Below are positions 14,045-19,605 of a stretch of 19,605 nucleotides of DNA, piece after piece. The translations under genes were made by a program, and so were the position numbers. The notes beneath the pieces were generated by a model. The model worked only from the letters and a program-made list of their open reading frames with translations. It was not told where the DNA came from and did not search any database. The DNA is from JAAYZM01 sp964510785 (GTDB lineage Bacteria > Actinomycetota > Actinomycetes > Actinomycetales > Cellulomonadaceae). Position 1 is the stretch's first letter; every line of letters starts with the position of its first letter. The stretch lies in assembly GCA_964510785.1 (NCBI GenBank), contig CAZECM010000057.1, forward strand, positions 1 to 19,605, in the 5' to 3' direction.

Positions 14045-14898
14045 GCGGGGTCTCGACGACGACGGACGCCCCGGAGCTGCGGCGCGCCCGGGGGCTCGCC
14101 GCGCTGCTGCCCCCGCGCGTGCGCGCGCTGTACTCGGGCAACGCGCGCATGCTCGTGGTGCGCGGCTGGCTCGGCGCGAAGACGAACAACTGGATCGTCG
14201 TGCTCTCGGGCTTCTTCGAGCCCGTGTTCTTCCTGCTCGCGATGGGGATCGGGCTCGGCACGTTCATCGGGGACGTCGAGCTCGCGAACGGGCAGGCGGT
14301 GTCGTACGCCGCCTTCATCGCCCCGGCGCTCCTCGCCGTGTCCGCGATGAACGGGGCTGTCTACGACTCGACGTGGAACGTGTTCTTCAAGATGCACTTC
14401 GGCAAGCTCTACGACGCCGTGCTCAACACGTCGATGGGCCCGCTCGACGTCGCGCTCGGGGAGATCAGCTACGCGCTGCTGCGCGGGCTCGTGTACGCGA
14501 CGGGCTTCCTCACCGTGATGCAGCTCCTCGGGCTCAACCAGTCGTGGACGGCGATCCTGTCGCTGCCCGCCGTCGTGCTCGTCGCGTTCGGCTTCGCAAG
14601 CGTCGGCATGGCCATCACGAGCTACATGAAGACCTTCCAGCAGATGGACTGGATCAACTTCGTGATGCTCCCGATGTTCCTGTTCTCCGCGACGTTCTTC
14701 CCGCTCGACGTGTATCCCGAGGCGATCCAGCGGCTCATCCAGGCGCTCCCGCTGTGGCACGCCGTCGAGCTCGTGCGCGGGCTCACGCTGGGCCAGTTCG
14801 GCCCCCAGCTCCTGATCCACGTCGCGTATTTCCTGGGAATGATCGCACTAGGCATCGTCCTCACCACCCGCCGCCTGCGCGCCCTCTTCCTCGACTGA
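14041..14898 (+). CDS. ABC-2 exporter permease, second of two (NodJ-like)
   Basis: A 285-residue membrane protein of the same family as the preceding gene. Landmarks include FFEPVFFLLAMGIGLG, IAPALLAVSAMNGAVYDSTW, a KMHFGKLYDAVLNTSM coupling-helix segment, MKTFQQMDWINFVMLPMFLF followed by SATFFPLDVYP, and PLWHAVELVRGL. Six spans are predicted. The SATFFPLD and PLWHAVEL blocks parallel those of its partner, so the pair is likely an ancient duplication. ATG at 14041 overlaps the previous stop. The gene ends just before the inverted-repeat element at 14918-14995, which should terminate the operon. Confidence 0.9.
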   Translation: MSGVSTTTDAPELRRARGLAALLPPRVRALYSGNARMLVVRGWLGAKTNNWIVVLSGFFEPVFFLLAMGIGLGTFIGDVELANGQAVSYAAFIAPALLAVSAMNGAVYDSTWNVFFKMHFGKLYDAVLNTSMGPLDVALGEISYALLRGLVYATGFLTVMQLLGLNQSWTAILSLPAVVLVAFGFASVGMAITSYMKTFQQMDWINFVMLPMFLFSATFFPLDVYPEAIQRLIQALPLWHAVELVRGLTLGQFGPQLLIHVAYFLGMIALGIVLTTRRLRALFLD

Positions 14899-14917
14899 CC
14901 CCCACCCTCTCTCTCCG

Positions 14918-14995
14918 TCCCGCGAGGTAGGTCTGGGCGCGCCAAGGTAGGTCCGCAGCGGCACTACCTGGCGCACTGAGACCTACCTCGCGGGA
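14918..14995. terminator. two-tier inverted repeat between convergent genes
   Basis: The outer arms 14918-14934 and 14979-14995 (TCCCGCGAGGTAGGTCT and its exact complement) form 17 bp. Nested inside, GCGCCAAGGTAG (14939-14950) pairs with CTACCTGGCGC (14964-14974) with one bulged A, leaving a 13-nt loop. The core AGGTAG thus occurs four times, two in each orientation. Position between the exporter operon and the oppositely oriented S4-protein gene suits a bidirectional terminator. It might also be a dispersed palindromic repeat of the genome. No T-tract. Confidence 0.7.
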
Positions 14996-15007
14996 GTCGG
15001 TGGCGCC

Positions 15008-15476
15008 TCAGTACCCGCGCAGCTGCTCGATCTGGCGGCGCTCGCGCTTGGTGGGCCGCCCGGCGCCGCGGTCGCGGCGGATCTCGGCGGGTCGTTCCTC
15101 GCGGGGCGGGGGCGGCGGAGTGTGGTCCTCGATCGCCTCGGCGGCCACGGCCGCGCCGACCCGCTTGAGCAGGATCTGGCGCACCACCACGNNNNNNNNN
15201 NCGCAGCCCGGCCTCCGTCATGACCCGCACCTCGTCGCCGGGGCGCACGGTGGTCGAGGGCTTGGCCTTGGCGCCGTTCACGCGCACGTGGCCCGCGCGG
15301 CACGCCGTCGTGCCCTGGGCGCGGGTCTTGGTCAGGCGTACGGCCCAGATCCACCGGTCCACGCGGGTGGATCCCGGGCCGGTGGGCGCAGCGGGAGGGG
15401 CCGCACGGGGCGGATCCGTCCGGGGGTCGCCGTCGTCGGCCCGGCCCCCGGAGGAGGAGGCGGGAAGCTTGCTCAC
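15008..15476 (-). CDS. hslR: Hsp15-like S4-domain RNA-binding protein, interrupted by an assembly gap
   Basis: The S4 domain begins at VDRWIWAVRLTKTRAQGTTACRAG (split between helix one and two), followed by VRVNGAKAKPSTTVRPGDEV. This is the pattern of Hsp15 (HslR), which binds the 50S subunit carrying stalled nascent chains. The conserved C-terminal tail RRDRGAGRPTKRERRQIEQLRGY ends at the stop 15010-15008 in two runs around GRP. Ten Ns at 15192-15201 separate the two halves, and the frame before and after differs by one if the gap is exactly 10 bases. The non-N bases total 459, divisible by three, so the true gap must be a multiple of three and the gene is probably intact. The start GTG 15476-15474 has TACGCT six bases upstream and no good RBS, so it may be leaderless. 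It lies 34 nt after the HdeD-family gene on the same strand. Confidence 0.85.
15192..15201. other. assembly gap (10 N)
   Basis: Ten consecutive Ns inside the S4-domain protein gene, most likely a scaffolding gap of unknown size placed as ten. Flanking bases read normally on both sides. Confidence 0.99.
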
Positions 15477-15510
15477 CCTGTGAGCGTAGGCGCCCCGCCT
15501 CCCACCGTGG

Positions 15511-16050
15511 TCACTCCGCTGCGGTGGTGACCTTCCGCAGGCGCCCGACCAGGATGATCGTGAGGCCTTCGACGAGGGTCTGCACACCGAGCAGGATGCC
15601 GAGCAGCGCGAAGCTCGCCGCCGCGAGGTTGAACAGCACCATGACGCCGAGCGCGACCGAGATGAGTCCGGACAGGATGAACGCCCAGCGTCCCGCAGGC
15701 ACCTGCGCCGCCATGAAGATGCGCATGAGGCCGGTGCTGAAGAAGAGCGCTCCGGCGAGGATCGTCAGGCTCACGACCGCGATCGCGGGGTTGCGGATCA
15801 CGAACAGGCCGAACACCGTGAGGACGGCGCCACCGAGCGCGTGCGACCAGAAGTTGCCGGACTTGATCTTGAAGAACGAGCCGACGAGCTCGAAGATGCC
15901 GCTGACGAGGGCGAACCAACCGATGAAGAGGGCCGTGATCGCGGTGGCGAGCACGACGTTGCCGAGCACGTAGATGCCGGCGAGGACGAGCAGGATCCCA
16001 ATGAAGATGTCGACGCCGCTCTTCTGGCGTTCGATAGTGACCTGAGTCAT
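15511..16050 (-). CDS. HdeD / DUF308 family membrane protein
   Basis: A 179-residue protein with six predicted membrane spans arranged as two- or three-helix repeats: FIGILLVLAGIYVLGNVV, ITALFIGWFALVSGIFEL, ALGGAVLTVFGLFVIRN, VVSLTILAGALFFSTGL, FILSGLISVALGVMVLF and ALLGILLGVQTLVEGLTII. The repeated GxxxxxxGxxxL-NP pattern is the hallmark of HdeD, an acid-resistance membrane protein in enterobacteria; the function in actinobacteria is unknown. The start ATG 16050-16048 is preceded by AGGAAAGG, with six bases between. The Shine-Dalgarno can be partly enclosed in a small hairpin (see 16053-16080). It is divergent from the DrrAB-type exporter. Confidence 0.88.
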   Translation of the reverse strand: MTQVTIERQKSGVDIFIGILLVLAGIYVLGNVVLATAITALFIGWFALVSGIFELVGSFFKIKSGNFWSHALGGAVLTVFGLFVIRNPAIAVVSLTILAGALFFSTGLMRIFMAAQVPAGRWAFILSGLISVALGVMVLFNLAAASFALLGILLGVQTLVEGLTIILVGRLRKVTTAAE

Positions 16051-16052
16051 GA

Positions 16053-16080
16053 CACACCTTTCCTGGCGTGTGAGCACGCC
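16053..16080 (-). promoter_or_regulatory. possible alternative hairpins at the hdeD-like gene RBS
   Basis: On the minus strand, GGCGTG (16080-16075) can pair with CACGCC (16070-16065) over a 4-nt loop. Alternatively CACACGCC (16072-16065) can pair with GGTGTG (16058-16053) with one bulged G, placing the AGGAAA of the Shine-Dalgarno in the loop. The two structures share CACGCC and exclude each other. Short stems; could be chance. Confidence 0.25.
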
Positions 16081-16113
16081 CCTGGCCCGCGGCACTGTGC
16101 AGCGGACTCTCCT

Positions 16114-16132
16114 CAGATCTTCCTCTGATCTG
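16114..16132. promoter_or_regulatory. inverted repeat in the divergent hdeD-like / exporter region
   Basis: CAGATC and GATCTG are exact inverted arms with a 7-nt spacer. The element lies 64-82 bp upstream of the HdeD-family ATG and about 100 bp upstream of the exporter ATG. It could be a regulator site; nothing identifies the binder. Confidence 0.35.
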
Positions 16133-16185
16133 CTCGGATTGCGCGCTGACGTGGCCGGGTCGCGAGAAAGTGTTATTGTGTGCGT

Positions 16186-16208
16186 CATAGACTGTGTATG
16201 GCATAGAC
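16186..16208. promoter_or_regulatory. candidate TetR-type operator upstream of the DrrAB-like operon
   Basis: CATAGACTGTGTATG (16186-16200) is a 15-bp palindrome with 6 of 7 pairs matching around a central T. A third half-site, CATAGAC, follows at 16202-16208, a direct repeat of the first at a 16-bp step. It lies 26-48 bp upstream of the exporter ATG, where it would overlap the promoter or transcription start. The TetR-family gene at the end of the same operon is the likely binder. Confidence 0.5.
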
Positions 16209-16233
16209 GAAACAGCGAGCGAGAGGACTCACC

Positions 16234-17169
16234 ATGGCCGCACCGGCGATCCAGGTCCGGGGACTGCGCAAGTCCTACGGGCCGCACGTCGTGCTCGACG
16301 GCATCGACCTCGACGCCGAGGCGGGCAGGGTGCTCGCCCTCCTCGGGCGCAACGGCGCGGGCAAGACGACGACGGTCAACATCCTGACCACGCTCGTGCG
16401 ACCCGACGAGGGCACCGCCACGGTCGCGGGGGCCGACGTCCTCGCCGCACCGCGCGCCGTCCGGGAACGCATCGCGCTCACTGGCCAGTTCGCGTCCGTC
16501 GACGACTTCCTCACGGGCGAGGAGAACCTCGTCATGATGGGTCGACTCGCGCACCTGACCCCCCGCGCGGCCAGGGCCAGGGCCGGCGAGCTCCTCGAGC
16601 GCTTCGACCTCACGGGGGCCGCCCGGCGCCGCGTCGCCACCTACTCGGGTGGCATGCGCCGCCGCCTCGACCTCGCGCTGAGCCTCGTCACGGACCGGCC
16701 CGTGCTCTTCCTCGACGAACCCACCACGGGGCTCGACCCGCTCTCGCGCACCCAGCTGTGGGCCGTGGTCCGTGAGCTCGCCGACGGCGGTGCCACGGTG
16801 CTGCTCACCACGCAGTACCTCGACGAGGCCGAGCGGCTCGCCGACCAGGTCGCCGTGCTCCACGACGGCCGGCTCGTCGCCTCCGGCACTCCCGCGCAGC
16901 TCAAGTCGCTCGCCGCCGGCGACCACGTCCGGCTCGAGCTCGCCGACGGCGAGAGCTTCGCCACGGCGAGCGCCCTCCACCTGCCGGGGGCGGTGGCCGA
17001 CGACGGCGCCCTCACCCTGACCCTCCCCGTGACGGACTCGGTCGCCACGCTGCGCGAGGTGCTCGCGCTCGCTGACCAGCACGGGTTCGCCGTCGCGGGC
17101 CTCGCCGTCGTACGGCCCACGCTCGACGACGTGTTCCTCGCCCTGACCAGCACGAAGGAGGCGGCATGA
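16234..17169 (+). CDS. ABC-2 exporter ATP-binding protein, DrrA-like
   Basis: A 311-residue ATPase of the daunorubicin-resistance (DrrA) group. Walker A GRNGAGKTT is at residues 38-46, Q-loop Q85, signature YSGGM at 137-141, and Walker B VLFLDEP at 157-163. The switch position carries Gln, not His (Q194 in TTQYLDEAE), as I recall for DrrA itself. The C-terminal domain ends in PTLDDVFLALTS. Start ATG 16234 has GAGAGGA seven bases upstream. It overlaps the permease gene by 4 bp. Together with the permease it should export a lipophilic compound or antibiotic; the cargo is unknown. Regulation by the TetR protein of the operon is likely, given the palindrome at 16186-16208. Confidence 0.92.
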   Translation: MAAPAIQVRGLRKSYGPHVVLDGIDLDAEAGRVLALLGRNGAGKTTTVNILTTLVRPDEGTATVAGADVLAAPRAVRERIALTGQFASVDDFLTGEENLVMMGRLAHLTPRAARARAGELLERFDLTGAARRRVATYSGGMRRRLDLALSLVTDRPVLFLDEPTTGLDPLSRTQLWAVVRELADGGATVLLTTQYLDEAERLADQVAVLHDGRLVASGTPAQLKSLAAGDHVRLELADGESFATASALHLPGAVADDGALTLTLPVTDSVATLREVLALADQHGFAVAGLAVVRPTLDDVFLALTSTKEAA

Positions 17170-17924
17170 GCGCCATGACCGCGATCCAGGACATCGCCAC
17201 CATGACCGGCCGGGAGGCGCGCCGCACCTTGCGCGGGGTCGACGCCCTCGTCACGGCGTTCGTCATCCCGGTGTCGATCATGCTCGTGTTCGTCGTCGTC
17301 TTCGGCGGGGCGATCGCGGGGGAGGGCTACATCGACTACGTCGTGCCGGGCGTCCTCGTCCTGTGCTTCGGCTTCGGTTCGGCCTCGACGGCGATCACCG
17401 TGGCGCAGGACATGACGAGCGGCACGATCGACAGGTTCAAGACCCTGGCCATCCTGCGCTCGGCGCCGCTGTGGGGGCACGTCGTGGCGAGCGTGGTGCG
17501 CAACCTCGCGACGAGCGTGCTCGTGGTGGGGGTCGCGGTGGCGCTCGGGTTCCGCCCGGGCGCGCACGGGCTGGGCTGGCTCGCCGTCGTCGGCTACGCC
17601 GTCCTCGTCGTGCTCGCCTTCACGTGGCTGAGCTGCGCCGCCGGGCTCGTGCTGAGCGTCGAGGCGGCGGGCACGGTGGGCGTCGCGTTCCTGTTCCTGC
17701 CGTACCTGTCGAGCGGGTTCGTGGAGGTGAGCACGATGCCGGGCTGGTTGCAGGGCTTCGCGCAGCACCAGCCGTTCACGCCCGTCATCGAGACGATGCG
17801 CGCGCTCCTGACGGGCACCCCGCCCGGCGGTGGGCTGTGGGCCGCGCTCGCGTGGCTCGGCGGGGTGACCCTCGTGTCGGCCGTCGCCGCGGCGCGACTC
17901 TACGGGCGCCGTACCTCCCGCTAG
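17166..17924 (+). CDS. ABC-2 exporter permease, DrrB-like
   Basis: A 252-residue membrane protein with about six spans. Landmarks are the N-terminal REARRTLRGVDALVTAFVIP, YIDYVVPGVLVLCFGFGSAS, the cytoplasmic DMTSGTIDRFKTLAILRSAP loop containing the DrrB-type E/D-x-x-G-T-x-D-R-F-K coupling motif, and FLPYLSSGFVEVSTMPGWLQGFAQHQPFTPVIE in two blocks. The QPFTPVIETMRALLTG segment is diagnostic for this permease group. A single permease gene implies a homodimer. ATG at 17166 overlaps the ATPase stop (ATGA); the TetR gene follows within a few bases. Confidence 0.92.
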   Translation: MSAMTAIQDIATMTGREARRTLRGVDALVTAFVIPVSIMLVFVVVFGGAIAGEGYIDYVVPGVLVLCFGFGSASTAITVAQDMTSGTIDRFKTLAILRSAPLWGHVVASVVRNLATSVLVVGVAVALGFRPGAHGLGWLAVVGYAVLVVLAFTWLSCAAGLVLSVEAAGTVGVAFLFLPYLSSGFVEVSTMPGWLQGFAQHQPFTPVIETMRALLTGTPPGGGLWAALAWLGGVTLVSAVAAARLYGRRTSR

Positions 17925-17928
17925 CGTC

Positions 17929-18699
17929 GTGACAGGCGAAGATGTGGGGGTGACCGACGACGCCGCGCGCGACCTGCCCCACGCCCTCGCCCTGCTGTGG
18001 GGTCTCGTCCCCGAACCGCAGCGCGGTCCCCGGCGCGGGCTGTCGATCGAGCAGATCGCCCGCGCGGCCGTCACGATCGCGAACGAGGACGGGCTCGACG
18101 CCGTGTCGATGGCGCGCGTCGCGAAGAGCCTCGGCTACACCACGATGTCGCTGTACCGCTACGTCACGGGCAAGGACGACCTGCTGCTCCTCATGCTCGA
18201 GGTCACCCCGCCCGTCGAGCTCCCGGAGCCACGGCCGGGTGACGGGTGGCGGGTGGGGCTCGACCGGTGGACCCGGTACGCGATCGACGTCTACCGGGCC
18301 CAGCCGTGGCGCCTCGACGTGCCGATCTCGGGGCCACCCATCACGCCGGCCAACCTGCGCGTCGCGGACGCGGCGCTCGGTGCGATGGCGGACCTGTCGC
18401 TCGACCACGAGGACAAGCTCGCCGTGCTCATGATCCTCTCGGGGTACGCGCAGAGCGCCGCCAAGCTCGAGCGCGACCTGGGGCGGGCCGCCTCGGAGCC
18501 CGCGCAGGCCGCCGCCGTTGCCGAGGCTCTCGGGCAGTTCGTCACGCCCGAGCGGTACCCGCACCTCGCCGCCGTGGTCGCCTCGCGTGCCTACTTCGGT
18601 GACGGGCAGGCGAGGGCCGACGACGCCGACGTCGACTTCGGGCTCGAGCGGATCCTCGACGGCGTGGCCGTGTACCTGGCGGGGAAGGGCGCACCCTAG
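17929..18699 (+). CDS. TetR/AcrR-family regulator
   Basis: One-component repressor, up to 256 residues. The HTH domain is at about 38-84: LSIEQIARAAVTIANEDGLDAV as first helices, then MARVAKSLGYTTMSLYRYVTGKDDLL with the S-L-Y-R-Y-V recognition helix and K-D-D-L signature. The rest (about 85-256) is an all-alpha ligand-binding domain of the kind found beside drug exporters. The gene follows the permease by 4 nt, so it is the last gene of the exporter operon and probably represses it. The start is uncertain: GTG 17929, GTG 17944 (with AGGCGA four bases upstream) and GTG 17950 are all in frame. The 12-bp palindrome CACCCTAGGGTG at 18692-18703 covers its stop codon. Confidence 0.9.
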   Translation: MTGEDVGVTDDAARDLPHALALLWGLVPEPQRGPRRGLSIEQIARAAVTIANEDGLDAVSMARVAKSLGYTTMSLYRYVTGKDDLLLLMLEVTPPVELPEPRPGDGWRVGLDRWTRYAIDVYRAQPWRLDVPISGPPITPANLRVADAALGAMADLSLDHEDKLAVLMILSGYAQSAAKLERDLGRAASEPAQAAAVAEALGQFVTPERYPHLAAVVASRAYFGDGQARADDADVDFGLERILDGVAVYLAGKGAP

Positions 18700-18709
18700 G
18701 GTGAACTCC

Positions 18710-19201
18710 GTGATCTCAGACCCCGCCGTGCCCGACGCCGAGACCCAGCCCGACGGCGAGGCCCAGCCCGCTGTCGTGGAGATCTGGACCGACGGCGCGT
18801 GCAAGGGCAACCCGGGCCCCGGGGGCTGGGGTGCGCTCTTGCGCTCGAACGGTCACACCAAGGAGCTGTTCGGCGGCGAGGTGCTCACGACGAACAACCG
18901 GATGGAGCTGCGCGCCGTCATCGAGGCGCTGCGGGTGCTGAAGGGGTCGTGCCAGGTCACGGCGCACGTCGACTCGCAGTACGTCATGAACGGCATCACC
19001 AAGTGGATCTCGGGCTGGAAGCGCAACGGCTGGCGCACCGCCGCGAAGGCCCCCGTGAAGAACGAGGACCTGTGGCGCGAGCTCGACGCCGAGGTCGCCC
19101 GCCACGACGTGCGCTGGGTCTGGGTCAAGGGTCACGCCGGCGACCCCGGCAACGAGGCGGCCGACGCCCTGGCCAACCGCGGCGTCGACTCCGTCCGCTA
19201 G
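18710..19201 (+). CDS. rnhA: ribonuclease HI
   Basis: Degrades the RNA strand of RNA-DNA hybrids, in the cytoplasm. All four catalytic acidic residues are visible: D28 in IWTDGACKGNPGPGGWG, E66 in NNRMELRAVIEAL, D88 in HVDSQYV, and D152 in GNEAADALA. H142 in VKGHAGDPGNE corresponds to the conserved His. It is the compact single-domain type, with the basic protrusion WISGWKRNGWRTAAKAPVKN and no hybrid-binding domain. The chosen start is GTG 18710 (163 aa), with TAGGGT (18697-18702) seven bases upstream as a possible leaderless -10, or AGGGTGA as a Shine-Dalgarno. GTG 18701 (166 aa) is possible. It is convergent with pgi. Confidence 0.95.
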   Translation: MISDPAVPDAETQPDGEAQPAVVEIWTDGACKGNPGPGGWGALLRSNGHTKELFGGEVLTTNNRMELRAVIEALRVLKGSCQVTAHVDSQYVMNGITKWISGWKRNGWRTAAKAPVKNEDLWRELDAEVARHDVRWVWVKGHAGDPGNEAADALANRGVDSVR

Positions 19202-19237
19202 ACCCATCCCACCCGCCTCGACGCACGGCTGCCCGAC

Positions 19238-19282
19238 AACCTGCACCGTTGGGTCCCTCACAGGGCCCGAACGGTTCAGGTT
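19238..19282. terminator. terminator-like hairpin A between rnhA and pgi
   Basis: AACCTGCACCGTT (19238-19250) pairs with AACGGTTCAGGTT (19270-19282) with one mismatch. The inner GGGTCCC / GGGCCCG pairing is imperfect, and the loop is TCACA at 19258-19262. It begins 37 nt after the rnhA stop and should end rnhA transcription. Confidence 0.7.
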
Positions 19283-19320
19283 GACGTGCCGCCCACCACG
19301 GCCGTCCCGCCCGCGCGCTC

Positions 19321-19365
19321 ATCGTGGAGACTTGTGGCCTTCACAGGGCCATAAGTCTCCACGAT
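19321..19365. terminator. terminator-like hairpin B between rnhA and pgi
   Basis: The arms 19321-19339 and 19347-19365 are 19 nt each with a single mismatch, around a 7-nt loop TTCACAG. It ends 7 nt before the pgi stop codon, so it is well placed to terminate pgi from the other side. It shares the ten bases TCACAGGGCC with hairpin A. Confidence 0.75.
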
Positions 19366-19371
19366 CCCGAT

Positions 19372-19605
19372 CTAGGGGGTCGGGCGGCGCAGGGAGTGGT
19401 ACGCCTCGATGAGGCCACGGGTGGAGGGGTCCTGGGCCGCGAGGGCCGTCGCGTCGCCCGTGATCGCGGGGGTGATCTCGTTCGCGAGCTTCTTGCCGAG
19501 CTCGACGCCCCACTGGTCGAACGAGTCGATGCCCCACACCACGCCCTGCACGAACGTGATGTGCTCGTACAGCGCGACGAGCTCGCCGAGCACCGAGGGC
19601 GTGAT
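19372..19605 (-). CDS. pgi: glucose-6-phosphate isomerase, C-terminal part (truncated by window edge)
   Basis: Interconverts glucose 6-phosphate and fructose 6-phosphate. Only the last 77 residues are in the window, reading in from ITPSVLGELVALYEHITFVQ. The segment GVVWGIDSFDQWGVELGKKLA is the conserved C-terminal signature of Pgi, with the active-site lysine expected in the QWGVELGK stretch. Normal termination at TAG 19374-19372, after LRRPTP. The gene continues beyond 19605. It is convergent with rnhA and separated from it by two hairpins. Confidence 0.96.
   Translation of the reverse strand: MTPSVLGELVALYEHITFVQGVVWGIDSFDQWGVELGKKLANEITPAITGDATALAAQDPSTRGLIEAYHSLRRPTP

Noticed and set aside
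1..19605. CRISPR array, tRNA, rRNA, insertion sequence or prophage
   Set aside because: No regularly spaced repeats, no tRNA-like cloverleaf or CCA end, no transposase or integrase motif, and no terminal inverted repeats with target duplications were seen on either strand.

Overview
The window is very GC-rich, uses GTG starts often, packs genes tightly with 4-bp GTGA/ATGA overlaps, and carries actinobacterial gene families. It looks like chromosomal DNA of a high-GC actinobacterium, probably a cellulolytic Micrococcales (Cellulomonas / Cellulosimicrobium / Isoptericola-like). That placement is an impression from gene content and codon use, not a phylogeny.

Layout, left to right. (1) 1-1647: a promoter with a palindromic operator pointing left off the window, a small 70-residue protein, and a membrane-anchored matrixin-type metalloprotease, all on the minus strand. 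(2) 1683-3276: larB and larE (minus), two of the three genes for the nickel-pincer nucleotide cofactor. (3) 3331-12147: a glucuronide/glucuronate island. It has beta-glucuronidase uidA and the glucuronide symporter uidB (minus), a divergent LacI-family regulator (plus), and a translationally coupled operon uxaC-uxuB-FGGY gluconokinase-like kinase (minus). (4) 12279-14898: a three-gene ABC-2 exporter of NodIJ type with two permeases (plus). (5) 15008-16050: an Hsp15-type S4 RNA-binding protein interrupted by a 10-N assembly gap, and an HdeD-family membrane protein (minus). (6) 16234-18699: a DrrAB-type ABC-2 exporter followed by a TetR regulator (plus). (7) 18710-19605: RNase HI (plus) and the 3' end of glucose-6-phosphate isomerase (minus), separated by two terminator-like hairpins.

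How the genes work together. UidB imports glucuronides and cytoplasmic UidA hydrolyses them. UxaC isomerises D-glucuronate to D-fructuronate and UxuB reduces that to D-mannonate. The next classical steps (UxuA mannonate dehydratase, KdgK) are absent here. A gluconokinase-like FGGY kinase sits in their place, and larE/larB lie just downstream of uidAB. Gluconate is the C2 epimer of mannonate, and LarA-superfamily nickel enzymes are reported to include a gluconate 2-epimerase. The cluster therefore suggests, as a hypothesis, an alternative route: mannonate to gluconate to 6-phosphogluconate. The uidA/lacI and uxaC control regions share an almost identical three-half-site LacI operator, so the island is probably one regulon under the local repressor.

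Other notable points: a LacI reading frame that runs through its own terminator hairpin into the antisense of the kinase gene; repeated TAnnnT-plus-short-spacer-plus-start arrangements that suggest leaderless mRNAs; and hairpins in the convergent intergenic regions, two of which share a loop sequence.
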